Source of the DNA: Chitinispirillaceae bacterium
GTDB taxonomy: Bacteria > Fibrobacterota > Chitinivibrionia > Chitinivibrionales > Chitinispirillaceae
Direction: 5' to 3'
Length of the DNA: 64,000 nucleotides
NCBI GenBank assembly: GCA_016929595.1
Contig: JAFGIN010000122.1
Span: forward strand, 1 to 64,000
Part shown: positions 34,034-44,164 of the stretch, in pieces
Numbering within the stretch: the first letter of the stretch is position 1
Layout: every line of letters starts with the position of its first letter
Notes under the pieces: generated by a model
Seen by the model: the letters and a program-made list of their open reading frames with translations, nothing else
What the model was told of the DNA's origin: nothing
Database searches by the model: none
Translations under genes and position numbers: made by a program

Positions 34034-37000
34034 CTAAAAAATCGACTTTGGAATCGTAAACCCTTTCAATATATTCTTACAAAAAGGGTGTGCAGGATCT
34101 GTTGACGACACTGTCACTGCAGCCGGAAGTACAACCTGAATTATAGCATTATGTGGCGCTTTCATCTGTACCGTAAAACTTGATTGAAATATTGTGCCCG
34201 ACTGACTATACGAATTATTCATCAATCGCATGAACCCCCAGGTACTGCGATAGAGCTTCTTGCCGTTTCTATCAAGATTATCGGTAAGACTCAGCTCAAC
34301 CTTCTGCAGATCACCTTCAATCGGCCATTTCAAAGATTTTCCGGGCTCTGTCAATAAAGCTACAGATTCCTTACCAAGGGTAATTACCGCATTTTTAAGC
34401 TTTTTATTATTTCCATTTTGTTGTGATTGCGGTAGAATTGCTATTTTCCACGATTTGCGTTTGCCATCCTTGAAAAAGACACGGGAAATAGTATCAGCTT
34501 TATCCAGACATTTCAGATAAGCTGATGAAAATTTTACTGGAATCGTCCCCTGTGCATTCCTGCATTCAAATTTAGATGAGTTTTTTTTCCCAGCGTAAGG
34601 ACTGAAATAATCATAATATGTCTTCCAGAAAGTTCCTGTAACCGGATTGAAAAAATCCACAACGGCATCAAACGATGCCTCCTTGTCGTTATCAGAAAAC
34701 GGGTAGAAACGATTGAACGAACCATCAAACCAGTCGAATATCTCCTTCCATTTTGAGTTTAGATTTCTTGCAAGTTCGGGCTTTAGAAGATCAACAGTAC
34801 GGTTATAAGGCTCCATCAGAAGATGTTCCAGGAAGCCCTTCTGATCTTTACTTAGTGGTGACAGCACCGAACTGTTAATAAACTGCCAGGTACCATATAA
34901 TGGATCCCCTTCACGACCAGTAAAAACCTCAGGTACGAAATTTTCCTCCAGGGCTTTTCCAAGACCCTTCGCAACCTCTTCAAACTGTTTTTGATATTGA
35001 GGAAGATTTGAACTCGCAAACTGTCGAATAAACGCCATATCATTAGAAAATGCAAGCAACGCCGGATCATTGACCTCTCCAGAATCAACCCTGACAAAAC
35101 CACCTGACCATTCAGAAAACCTGCTGATCAACTTCGCCAGATCTGACTGCGTACCACATAACTGAAACAGACGCTCCTGGCCAGCCTGAAACGAACCGAA
35201 CTTTTCCATAGAAACCGCATTAAGAAAATTACGCCACTGCGTTTTTACATCTTCACAGTAACGACGCACTAGCCCGCTATATAATTGCTGCGGATCACTA
35301 AAAACACTGGTAAATGAGCTTTTATAACTGCCAATGACCCAATCTTCAATATTCTCCCGTAAACGACTGGCTTCGTTGAACTTTTTCCGCACACTCACCG
35401 TCCATCCCACCGGTGTATACACTTCGTTGAGTGTCATGTTTGAACGTACATTCAATGGTATATCAGTACCAATAATATCAGTTAACTCCAGATTTTTTGA
35501 CACTGCAAGAAGATCATTACACGCCATCACATAAACAGCATTGAAATCAAACATGGCTACAAGTTTCTGCTGCACAGACCCGACAAGAGTTTCATCAGTT
35601 TTAACTCTGTATTTTGAGTCCTTATTTTTCTGAAGTTCTGTAATAAACTCACCAATCACCTCTGTGATCATGGTGTCAACGTCGCTGGTAACATTGGGAA
35701 CTCCAAAGATTGTAGTTACCGCCATAGTGCGAAGAATCGGAACAACAACGTTTCTATCGATTACTCCCGACCAGCGGTTATTTAAACTGGAGATCGCAAG
35801 ATAGGTCTGAAGCAGGTGTTTCAGTTTCAGAAAATCATTTTCAGGGCTGTTTTCCGAAAGGTTAATCATACGAGTCTGCTGATTGCTCAACTCACTGGCA
35901 CACGGCACGATGATCGTTGAAAAAACTTCTGAAAAAAAGGCATCCTTGATTTTTACGTACACACCTCTGGCATCATACCTTGTAACAAACATCGAAAAGG
36001 TCCGAATTTTCGCATATTTCTGATACGCCCGGTAATCCTTGTACAAACCATATAATTGCCTGATACCTTCAGCGGATCGGACCACAGGAACAGAAAAATC
36101 TTTTCGCACCTTTGTATCTATCACCCGCACATGATATGACATTCTCCATGTAAAAATGGTAACCATAAGGACAAGCAAAAGTGCAGCCGCCAGTTTCCAG
36201 ATAACCGAAACCATATTCTTCCTGTATTTCTGCTCAGTCGTAGAAATCGGTGCTGCATGTCCCGGTATGACATTTGTAAATAAAGGTGATGCAAAATAGA
36301 CCGTGACAGGTGCTGGTACTCCCAGAGGAGAATCATGAGACGGAGACACCCTTTTTTTGTTTGGATTGAGCGGATGTGAAATAATTGTTTTGCTGACATC
36401 GAAAATCCGGTCATCAACCTCTGGCAAACCATTATCACCAGACTGACAGCTTGTGAAAAAGAAACCGCCAAACAATGGCCTGCCGATATGCTCACTCTTC
36501 TTATATAATGTATTAACCAAAGATGAAATTTTATCTCGTAAAGATTCGAACATTATGGGAAACTGACAGATCAGTCTGCGATTTGCCTGATCATGGTCAC
36601 GGGCAAGCATCTTTACCTGTATCTCTTTGATCCAGTCTATAACCGATGCCAACTCTTCAAGAAACAGGTCTTTTGGACTTTTCCCGGTTAAAGATGCATT
36701 CAGGGTTGCACCCAGAATCCGTTCATTCCACTTCCCTGCGGGGTCACTGAAAATAGTATTAAACCCGGTTATCTTGTCTGCCTGTGAAAAAATATGATAC
36801 ACCGGAAGTTCAATTCCCCACAATTTTGTTATCTGATCAATCCGTTTACGCAGAGATTCACCCTGGTATTTTATGGTGACCAGTCCTGCATCAAGCATCT
36901 CCCCGCAATCTGTGACAATACAAATTCCATCAAGAGGACGTCGCCCCCTGATCCAGGCCAGGGTTTCAATAACTACCATGAATTCCTCAGCTCCCGAATC

Positions 37001-37333
37001 TTCAAGTAAACTTCCCGGGATATCAATCCAGACCGCTTCACTGGCAAAACGCCATTGCAGTTGCTCCTCAGACTCATCGGGGTAAACATCAATCCAGTTT
37101 AGACCGGTTTTGTTAAGAAGCGTTGTTTTTCCGGATCCGGGATGACCACAGACTAAAAACCAGGGTCGTGAATAAATCAAACGCTTTCTGTAAAACCTCC
37201 CTGACCCCATTGCAGCCTGATATTTCCTGATAGCTGCCAGGAATTCCTGCCTTAACTGCAGATTGTTTGAATTTCCTTTTTTTTCAACAACAGGCTTCTT
37301 TTTTGGGAGTGGTACAGGTTTTATTTTAAGCAT
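34034..37333 (-). CDS. tssM: T6SS membrane-complex protein TssM (IcmF), without the usual N-terminal membrane hairpin
   Basis: The 1099-residue product has a Walker A at residues 63-70 (GHPGSGKT), WIDIPGSLLED and the TssM cytoplasmic NTPase segments PLDGICIVTDCGEM and GIELPVYHIFSQADKITGF. A membrane helix at about 374-396 is followed by a long periplasmic part ending in the C-terminal sandwich domain. Canonical TssM has two membrane helices before the NTPase domain. Here only about 60 basic, soluble residues precede it, an in-frame TAA (37361-37363) lies 27 bp upstream, and the next gene is divergent, so the helices are truly absent. No clear ribosome site precedes the ATG. It is transcribed away from the FHA gene. 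Confidence 0.92.
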   Translation of the reverse strand: MLKIKPVPLPKKKPVVEKKGNSNNLQLRQEFLAAIRKYQAAMGSGRFYRKRLIYSRPWFLVCGHPGSGKTTLLNKTGLNWIDVYPDESEEQLQWRFASEAVWIDIPGSLLEDSGAEEFMVVIETLAWIRGRRPLDGICIVTDCGEMLDAGLVTIKYQGESLRKRIDQITKLWGIELPVYHIFSQADKITGFNTIFSDPAGKWNERILGATLNASLTGKSPKDLFLEELASVIDWIKEIQVKMLARDHDQANRRLICQFPIMFESLRDKISSLVNTLYKKSEHIGRPLFGGFFFTSCQSGDNGLPEVDDRIFDVSKTIISHPLNPNKKRVSPSHDSPLGVPAPVTVYFASPLFTNVIPGHAAPISTTEQKYRKNMVSVIWKLAAALLLVLMVTIFTWRMSYHVRVIDTKVRKDFSVPVVRSAEGIRQLYGLYKDYRAYQKYAKIRTFSMFVTRYDARGVYVKIKDAFFSEVFSTIIVPCASELSNQQTRMINLSENSPENDFLKLKHLLQTYLAISSLNNRWSGVIDRNVVVPILRTMAVTTIFGVPNVTSDVDTMITEVIGEFITELQKNKDSKYRVKTDETLVGSVQQKLVAMFDFNAVYVMACNDLLAVSKNLELTDIIGTDIPLNVRSNMTLNEVYTPVGWTVSVRKKFNEASRLRENIEDWVIGSYKSSFTSVFSDPQQLYSGLVRRYCEDVKTQWRNFLNAVSMEKFGSFQAGQERLFQLCGTQSDLAKLISRFSEWSGGFVRVDSGEVNDPALLAFSNDMAFIRQFASSNLPQYQKQFEEVAKGLGKALEENFVPEVFTGREGDPLYGTWQFINSSVLSPLSKDQKGFLEHLLMEPYNRTVDLLKPELARNLNSKWKEIFDWFDGSFNRFYPFSDNDKEASFDAVVDFFNPVTGTFWKTYYDYFSPYAGKKNSSKFECRNAQGTIPVKFSSAYLKCLDKADTISRVFFKDGKRKSWKIAILPQSQQNGNNKKLKNAVITLGKESVALLTEPGKSLKWPIEGDLQKVELSLTDNLDRNGKKLYRSTWGFMRLMNNSYSQSGTIFQSSFTVQMKAPHNAIIQVVLPAAVTVSSTDPAHPFCKNILKGFTIPKSIF

Positions 37334-37454
37334 AACAGGGCACCGTGTGGAAGTGTATGGTTAACTGGACAAGAATATAAAATACCAAGTGGCTGCTATT
37401 GAATCAAGAAACAATGCCTTTACCTGACAATTTACCTAAGTTATTTTTATCGAT

Positions 37455-39311
37455 ATGAATCAAGGAAAAAGTTTTTTTATAGAATTTTTAAATACTGGCA
37501 GTACCGGGAAAACAAAAATTTTCAACCAGTGCACTACTCTTGGGCGACACCCCTCCTGTACTATCCAACTAGGCGGAGATGATCTGCGTGTATCGAACAG
37601 ACATGCAGCCATATTCCTTAATGAAGGTTCAATTCTAATTGAAGACCTGGGAAGTACAAACCATGTCTATGTAAATGACATACAGATCACTAAAACCGAA
37701 CTGAAACACAATGACATTGTTAGATTCGGTTCCAATGGGCCGCAATTCCGAATAATTCAGGAAAGTAATTTATCAATCACTCAGAAGCCCTCTCCCGATT
37801 CTGAACCGCAATCAGATCAATTAACCGGGAGTGATACCGTAAAGAGTGTCCGACTGCAACAACCTGGTATACAGGATGAAAGCAGTCTCTTTGATGTTTC
37901 ACCAGATTTAAAAAAAAATATATCCTCACCTGCACCTGTCGAGCAGAATCATTCAATTAGCCGGAAAAAAGATACTGCCACAGATGCTGGCTCAGAACCT
38001 GAACCCGGGCTTCCGGATGATCAAGACCTTTTTGATGTCTCACCGGATACGGAATATCGCAATTTACATGTTAAGCCGGCTGATGTACCTGCTGCAAAAC
38101 CCGACACATCAAAAAATCTTTACACCCCGTCGTCAAACATATCATCTGGTGAAATGATTGATGATAGCCTTTTTAATGTCGCTCCCGATTCTGATAATAC
38201 TGCATTCACTACACCATCGAGCATAAGTAATACAATGGAAATCTCTGCCAGACTCCAGCAGCAGATGATAAGCACCCAGGATATTGACAATTTAGTAAAC
38301 AACCCAAAAAGACGGATTAAAATTCTTAACGATAAAAACATTAACGATCAGCAGAAACAGATCATTACTTCCGTTACAAATGCTTACAGTTCAATGAAAC
38401 GCAAATACTTCATCGTTTTTGGCATTATTATCATACTCTTGAGTAGCGGCATTTTGTGGTTCGCCCATGGTTATTTCAACTATAAAGAGCAGCTTTCCAA
38501 AGCGCGTAACCTTAAAGACCAGATAGCATCAGTTGATGACCAGATCGAAAAAACGCTGAAGATGGAGGGTGATGAAAGCCACAACCTGGAAATGCTCTAC
38601 AGTAAACTTCAACAAGTTCAGGCACAATTTGATTCTGTCAAAACAACACTAGAACTGAAAGATCAGCACAAAATTTATTCCGACACCGTCGAAGTCTTTC
38701 TTGAAGCGATTATGAGTGAATTAAACGTAAAAAACTATTCCATCCCACAGCACATGCTCGAACGGGTTAAATATTATATCAACATTTTTACTACATCAAA
38801 TCGCAGATCCACGGAAATTCTTATGCAAAGAAGGAAAAACTATTTCAATGAAATAGAACAGGTGTTTTTACAAAAAAATGTCCCCGCTATCCTTGCATAT
38901 GTCGCGATGCAGGAAAGCATGCTTGACACTATTATAAAAAGCCCCGCTGGTGCGGTCGGGATGTGGCAATTCATGGAACATACAGGCCGTCGCTTTAACT
39001 TGACAATCAACAGCTCGACGGATGAACGTACGAACTGGAGAAAGTCAACAGTCGCCGCAGCAGACTATTTTCGAACACTATTGCTGCTCTTTGGTGATGG
39101 ACGTGGTGCGCTTCTTGCAATGGCAGCGTACAATGCTGGTGAAGAAAAAATCAAAAAAGCACTGAAGAATGTTGAGAATCCAATTCTTGACCGCGATTTC
39201 TGGTATCTGTACAGAACCAGTTCTATACTGGCCGTAGAAACCCGTGAATATGTTCCACAGGTTCTGGCACGCATTATTATCGACAGACATCCGGGTCTTT
39301 ACGGTTTTTGA
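37455..39311 (+). CDS. FHA domain, membrane helix and lytic transglycosylase fusion (T6SS-associated)
   Basis: The 618-residue product begins with an FHA domain (LGRHPSCTIQLGGDDLRVSN, RHAAIFLNEGSILIEDLGST, N-H-V-Y-V-N-D at about 25-75), which binds phosphothreonine. A disordered linker carries three copies of a short motif: SLFDVSPD (about 144), DLFDVSPD (about 190) and SLFNVAPD (about 238). One membrane helix follows (about 316-338), then a coiled stretch and a C-terminal SLT/MltD-type transglycosylase with catalytic Glu487 in YVAMQESMLD, then SPAGAVGMWQFM and LLAMAAYNAGEEKI. Orientation puts FHA in the cytoplasm and the transglycosylase in the periplasm. It is divergent from tssM (121 bp). 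I infer a phospho-regulated protein that opens the wall for T6SS assembly. Confidence 0.88.
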   Translation: MNQGKSFFIEFLNTGSTGKTKIFNQCTTLGRHPSCTIQLGGDDLRVSNRHAAIFLNEGSILIEDLGSTNHVYVNDIQITKTELKHNDIVRFGSNGPQFRIIQESNLSITQKPSPDSEPQSDQLTGSDTVKSVRLQQPGIQDESSLFDVSPDLKKNISSPAPVEQNHSISRKKDTATDAGSEPEPGLPDDQDLFDVSPDTEYRNLHVKPADVPAAKPDTSKNLYTPSSNISSGEMIDDSLFNVAPDSDNTAFTTPSSISNTMEISARLQQQMISTQDIDNLVNNPKRRIKILNDKNINDQQKQIITSVTNAYSSMKRKYFIVFGIIIILLSSGILWFAHGYFNYKEQLSKARNLKDQIASVDDQIEKTLKMEGDESHNLEMLYSKLQQVQAQFDSVKTTLELKDQHKIYSDTVEVFLEAIMSELNVKNYSIPQHMLERVKYYINIFTTSNRRSTEILMQRRKNYFNEIEQVFLQKNVPAILAYVAMQESMLDTIIKSPAGAVGMWQFMEHTGRRFNLTINSSTDERTNWRKSTVAAADYFRTLLLLFGDGRGALLAMAAYNAGEEKIKKALKNVENPILDRDFWYLYRTSSILAVETREYVPQVLARIIIDRHPGLYGF

Positions 39312-39321
39312 CTGCACAATA

Positions 39322-42021
39322 TCACAATGGTTTCAATCTGAATGACCGGCCATATTTCTTTTTCTTATCAGCTGCCTTCAAAGAATCGGTAATAGCCTGC
39401 TTCTTTTTAAGAGAGTCGGGATCGACACCAAAGATCTTGTCTGTATGATAGAGCTGATTCATTTTGACCAAAGCCTCTCTGTAACGACCGTGGGATTGAT
39501 CTGTATCATACATTTTCTTTACAGCTTCCCAGGCATAGTATGCTATGCCTCCTTTTTTAGAATCTTTTTTCGTATCATACACTTTTTGTGCCGCTACAGC
39601 ACGTAAATAAAAAACATTTAATGAGTCATTTCTGGATGCAAAGACCGAGTTCAGACCGACTGCAGAATCAAGTACTGCATACGCATCAGCATAATTCTCC
39701 TCCTTGATCAAAAAACGGCCATACATATATGCAACCATCATGTCCTCCATTGTAACTGCAGAGAGAAGCATTTGAACCTTATCATACTTTTCTTTATTCA
39801 GGTATTGTTCCACCAGTCGAATAGTCAAAGTATCCTTATAAAAATCTGTCGGTCCAATTTTGTTGAGTGCTTTTTCCACACTGAATAGTCTGCCTTTGCG
39901 AAGGGCCTTTGCTGCCTCAGTATGATAATCTCTCTTGTCATTAACAGTAAAGAATCGCGTTAAAGACCAGCTTCCAGTATCTTGTGTACGAACACGCCAG
40001 TAAAAGGTTATCAGCGATGTATCATAAAATATCACATTAATAGTAGTATCACGATATTCACTGGTATCATTGTAAACCAGCTGCGTAAAACTGGTGTCAA
40101 CAGCTACTGCTAAATAGTACCCTTTCTTTTTCGATACCTTTCTCCATTGAAATGTTACTTCCCTGTCTTTACAGGTATCTCCCTGTGCAGGTGCAAGAAG
40201 ATTTGGCGTATGATAGATTGGAGAAAAGGTGAAAAAACGGGATGTACTCCAGATATATGTCCCGTTCTGTTCAGCAACGCCAATCCGGCAGAAATACTTC
40301 CCAGGTTCAATTTCTGTTATCGCTCCGGATGTATCAGCCGATACCGTCTGAAGATATATTGTATCTGTAAACTCCTCACCTGTTGCAATATGGATTATTA
40401 ATGAATCAACTGTTACTACAGGTTCCCATTGCACTTTCAATGTCTCTGATTTCCAGACTTCGTCAACAACAGGACTGAGAAGTACTGGTGTCTTCACAAC
40501 ACTGGTAGTATCTATCAATACAATAGCTGGAATTTGAGATGCTGCAACGGTATCGGTTGTTACCTGTTCTGATGGAGCGATCTTCTGTTTTCCAGTAAAT
40601 TGATACAACACAATCATCAAAACCACAACGATCAAAATGATTCCACCAGCAACCGCAGCCCCGATTTTGTATACAGTTGCAGGAATCTGTCTGATCCGGC
40701 TTATACTATATGCACCCACCAGTTTCGGAACGGCCAGGAATACCTTTACCAAATGTATAATTGCGGTAATAATACCCTTAAAACCGCGAGTAAACGCGTG
40801 TATCCCGTTTATAAATACTTTTGAAGGGAATTGCAGTCGCGGTATTTTCGGGAGTGAGAATTTCGGAAGATGAAATTTCGGTAATCGTACCTGCGGCATC
40901 CTGATTTCACGACGAATCTTCGGAACAGATTCTTTTTGAATACGCTGCTTCTTTTTTGACGTTTTTACAACAACAGGAGCATAATCCGGATTCTCCATAA
41001 AGTTTTTCAGTGCAACGTCCGGATCCACCCCGGAAAATTGTTTGTAAACTGTAACAAGAGCATCTATGAGCAATTCTGCACTGTGATATCTTTCCTCTTT
41101 ATCAACACAAAGGCACTTGTCGATAATTTCGATAAATTTCTTTGGAATCGATACCGGGAATTCCCCAAAAGGCTTGTATATACCACTGGCTTTTTTATTT
41201 ACAAGATCAGTTAACCCCTCATCAGGAAAAGCTTTGATACCACACAGAAGTTCATAAAGGATTGCCCCGACTGCATAGACATCGGTTCGCTGGTCGACAC
41301 CCTTATGGTTTAACTGCTCCGGCGAAAGATATTGAAGAGTCCCCACAATATTTTCACCCATTGTGTGAAGACCTGTCGATATTGGTCGGGCAATACCAAA
41401 ATCCATCAGCTTGAGCCTGCCATCACTATGTAACATGATGTTAGCAGGTTTCAGATCTCGATGAATAACGCCCTTATAATGCTGGTCCGAAAGAGTAAAC
41501 TCCAAAGTATGCGCATATTTCAAGGCTGATGCTATAAAAATGCCAACTGCACACACTGCATAAACCGGAAGTGTCCCGCGTTCCTGAAGAATTGTTTCAA
41601 GCGACTTTCCATCTACGAATTCCATTTCAATAAATGGACAACCATGCCACTCATCAACTCTGAAAACCTTTACAATATTTGGATTATCCAGACGAGCGGT
41701 AATTCTGGCCTCAGTTAAAAACCGGTCAGATACCTCTTTCTTGCCCGTAGGAAGCAGCACTTTGACAGCACGATCCAGATCAAGCTTGTCATCATGGATT
41801 TTGTATACCCGGGCAAAACCACCCTCACCCAGAACCTTTAAAATAGTGCCGGATCCAAGAACTTCACCGATTTTCACCTCAGGGGGCATCTCAGGAACAG
41901 CATAGGGAAACTTGATAGTAAATGCTGCCTTTTTCTCAACCTCTCCAACAGGCATATCAGTAATAGTTTTTAACCATGCATCACCTGGCCCAACTTTATC
42001 CTCATTTGTTTTTTGATTCAT
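39322..42021 (-). CDS. Membrane Ser/Thr protein kinase (PpkA-like) with periplasmic Fn3-like and TPR-like parts
   Basis: The 899-residue product has a Hanks-type kinase domain (about 55-330): glycine loop GEGGFARVYKI, the Lys of RAVKVLLP, catalytic HRDLKPANIML, LMDFGIARP and GTLQYLSPEQL. A basic Pro/Lys-rich linker (PRLQFPSKVF) and a membrane helix (about 450-475, GGIILIVVVLMIVLYQF) follow. The outer part has Fn3-like strands (VQWEPV; VTFQWRKV) and a helical end that looks TPR-like. It probably phosphorylates T6SS partners such as the FHA protein at 37455, with which it converges (10 bp apart). It resembles the second kinase at 42227, so the two are likely paralogues. No PP2C phosphatase was seen nearby. 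Confidence 0.85.
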   Translation of the reverse strand: MNQKTNEDKVGPGDAWLKTITDMPVGEVEKKAAFTIKFPYAVPEMPPEVKIGEVLGSGTILKVLGEGGFARVYKIHDDKLDLDRAVKVLLPTGKKEVSDRFLTEARITARLDNPNIVKVFRVDEWHGCPFIEMEFVDGKSLETILQERGTLPVYAVCAVGIFIASALKYAHTLEFTLSDQHYKGVIHRDLKPANIMLHSDGRLKLMDFGIARPISTGLHTMGENIVGTLQYLSPEQLNHKGVDQRTDVYAVGAILYELLCGIKAFPDEGLTDLVNKKASGIYKPFGEFPVSIPKKFIEIIDKCLCVDKEERYHSAELLIDALVTVYKQFSGVDPDVALKNFMENPDYAPVVVKTSKKKQRIQKESVPKIRREIRMPQVRLPKFHLPKFSLPKIPRLQFPSKVFINGIHAFTRGFKGIITAIIHLVKVFLAVPKLVGAYSISRIRQIPATVYKIGAAVAGGIILIVVVLMIVLYQFTGKQKIAPSEQVTTDTVAASQIPAIVLIDTTSVVKTPVLLSPVVDEVWKSETLKVQWEPVVTVDSLIIHIATGEEFTDTIYLQTVSADTSGAITEIEPGKYFCRIGVAEQNGTYIWSTSRFFTFSPIYHTPNLLAPAQGDTCKDREVTFQWRKVSKKKGYYLAVAVDTSFTQLVYNDTSEYRDTTINVIFYDTSLITFYWRVRTQDTGSWSLTRFFTVNDKRDYHTEAAKALRKGRLFSVEKALNKIGPTDFYKDTLTIRLVEQYLNKEKYDKVQMLLSAVTMEDMMVAYMYGRFLIKEENYADAYAVLDSAVGLNSVFASRNDSLNVFYLRAVAAQKVYDTKKDSKKGGIAYYAWEAVKKMYDTDQSHGRYREALVKMNQLYHTDKIFGVDPDSLKKKQAITDSLKAADKKKKYGRSFRLKPL

Positions 42022-42226
42022 ACCGGGTTCCTGGGAATTCCGTCAGTTCTGAGAATTAAACAGATGAGTTCATTGCGATATCGGGAACGTTTCCCAATTT
42101 TTATGTAAGTAACAATAATATACATTCATGTGCATGAATCTGGGAAAATCAGTAAAAAATCTAATCAGGGAAAGTCTCAATTACTAAGCGGCTCAATAAA
42201 AGTTCAGCCGCAAAGGGCAATACTAA

Positions 42227-44143
42227 TCACAAGTTTTGAATTTTTTCTGTCGCAAGTATGTAACGAGGATGATCTGGCGTGGCAGCATAATATTTCTGAA
42301 CCTGTTTCCAGAACCGGATTGCCGGTTGACGGTGCTCTGCAAGTTTATTTTTGTTATATATCAACTCATAACAGCATGCCTGGTAAAATAAAATTTCACA
42401 TTTTAGCGTCCGTGCATTTTTATTTCCTGTAGATGCAAACATTGCACTCTCCAGCTCGTTAAGTGCACGCTCTGGCTCTTTTTTTTTGTAGAAAACTCTA
42501 CCTCGCAATAAATGAACACGCGCTGCATCAGATGCAATCGAAAACACCAGTTTCCGGGCATGTTCTATATCGCTTTTATCAATATATTTTTCAACGAGGT
42601 CCATTAGCAAGTCAATTTTTCTGGGATCGCCTGGCTCAATTTTATTTATTTCAGTATACGCATCAGCAAGGCTCCCATCTTGCAAAACCTTTACAGCAAC
42701 CTCACATTGATCAATTATGGATGATGCTGAAGGTACGGTTTTGAGAGTATCCACATACGCAGTCTTTTCTGTCACATCGTTTTCAGCTGAATCTCCTAAT
42801 GATGGTTGTATCTGGCTCTGCAATGATTGATCAGACACATTCTGTCCGATTATCGATGCATTGGTATCCGTACTGTTTTCTGCAGAAAAGCTATCCGCCG
42901 GCACGCTTTCACTATCATTACTCAGGACTGAAACATTTGCATTTGCCAAGGAGACTGAACCAATTGAGCATTTTTTTGATACTACCAGAAATGTCAAAAT
43001 CGTTGAAAACACAATAGCAAGAATAAAAACTGTTATAAAAACAGGGCGTCTAACAAACCTCAGTGTGGATGTAGAATTGACAGATCCTTTTACACTTTTT
43101 TGTGAAGACTTCCGCTGTAAAGCATTTTTATCCATCTGCGGTAATGCCGGCACATATTCGGGATCATCCAGAAAATTTTTCAGTGCACTCTCCATTTGCT
43201 CACTGGTACATTGTTCATACGCATGAGTCAAAGCATCAAGAAGAGCTGCAGCGTTCAGATATCGATCTTCCGGTCTCACCTGAAGACAGGTATCAACAAT
43301 CTCTGAGATTTTTGCGGGAACAGCTACTGAGAATTCATCAACCTGTTTGTAAATGCCTTCAGCCTTTTTGTTGACAAGATCTGTCAATCCACCGTCGGGA
43401 AAGGCTTTTATTCCGCACAGAAGTTCATAAAGAATCGCTCCAACTGCATATATGTCAGTTCGTTGATCCACTCCTTTATTATTCAATTGTTCAGGGGAAA
43501 GGTACTGAAGCGTCCCTACAATATTATCATTCATTGTATGAAAACCTGTTTTAATTGGCCGGGCTATACCAAAATCCATCAGTTTAAGCCTGCCATCTCT
43601 GTGAAGCATGACATTTCCAGGTTTCAGATCCCGATGGATAATACCAACATACTCTTTATTATAGAGAGTAAATTTTTGCGAATGAGCATAACACAATGCT
43701 CTGGTAATGAGAATACAGATCGCGCATGAAACATATGCTGGAAAATATTTACGCTGTGTAAGAAGCTTATCGAGAGGATAGCCATCAATATATTCCATTT
43801 CTATGAAATGGTATCCATTCCACTCTCCAACACCAAAAACCAGAACAATATTGGGATGATTCAGCCGCGCTGTAAGCCGCGCTTCAGTAACAAACCGGTC
43901 GGCAACCTCTTTTTTTTCACTGGGCAGCATTATCTTCACTGCCCGTGGCATCTCCAGGTCTTCATTCCAGATTTTGAAAACGCGGGCCATTCCCCCCTCA
44001 CCAATCAGCTCAACGACCGATCCGGAACCAATTTTTTCACCTGGTACACATTTGGGTTTCAAATCTGCCAGAGACAAATCTGAAATAGTTTTGATCCATT
44101 TTTTGTTCTGTTCAGAACCTGAAAAATCTGTCTGATCATCCAT
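42227..44143 (-). CDS. Second membrane Ser/Thr protein kinase, paralogue of the 39322-42021 kinase
   Basis: The 638-residue product repeats the other kinase's layout: WIKTISDLSLADLK, GEGGMARVFKI, RAVKIMLPSEKKEVADRFVT, HRDLKPGNVMLHRDGRLKL and GTLQYLSPEQLNNKGVDQRT, then a membrane helix (about 364-388). The outer part is shorter, Ser/Asn-rich, then helical and TPR-like (IDLLMDLVEKYIDKSDIEHA). All kinase catalytic residues are present. It lies 22 bp after the beta-helix gene and 205 bp before the next kinase on the same strand, so one operon is likely. The pair may divide sensing between different periplasmic signals; that is inference. Confidence 0.85.
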   Translation of the reverse strand: MDDQTDFSGSEQNKKWIKTISDLSLADLKPKCVPGEKIGSGSVVELIGEGGMARVFKIWNEDLEMPRAVKIMLPSEKKEVADRFVTEARLTARLNHPNIVLVFGVGEWNGYHFIEMEYIDGYPLDKLLTQRKYFPAYVSCAICILITRALCYAHSQKFTLYNKEYVGIIHRDLKPGNVMLHRDGRLKLMDFGIARPIKTGFHTMNDNIVGTLQYLSPEQLNNKGVDQRTDIYAVGAILYELLCGIKAFPDGGLTDLVNKKAEGIYKQVDEFSVAVPAKISEIVDTCLQVRPEDRYLNAAALLDALTHAYEQCTSEQMESALKNFLDDPEYVPALPQMDKNALQRKSSQKSVKGSVNSTSTLRFVRRPVFITVFILAIVFSTILTFLVVSKKCSIGSVSLANANVSVLSNDSESVPADSFSAENSTDTNASIIGQNVSDQSLQSQIQPSLGDSAENDVTEKTAYVDTLKTVPSASSIIDQCEVAVKVLQDGSLADAYTEINKIEPGDPRKIDLLMDLVEKYIDKSDIEHARKLVFSIASDAARVHLLRGRVFYKKKEPERALNELESAMFASTGNKNARTLKCEILFYQACCYELIYNKNKLAEHRQPAIRFWKQVQKYYAATPDHPRYILATEKIQNL

Positions 44144-44164
44144 TTGGTTAAAATCAGCTTTCGA

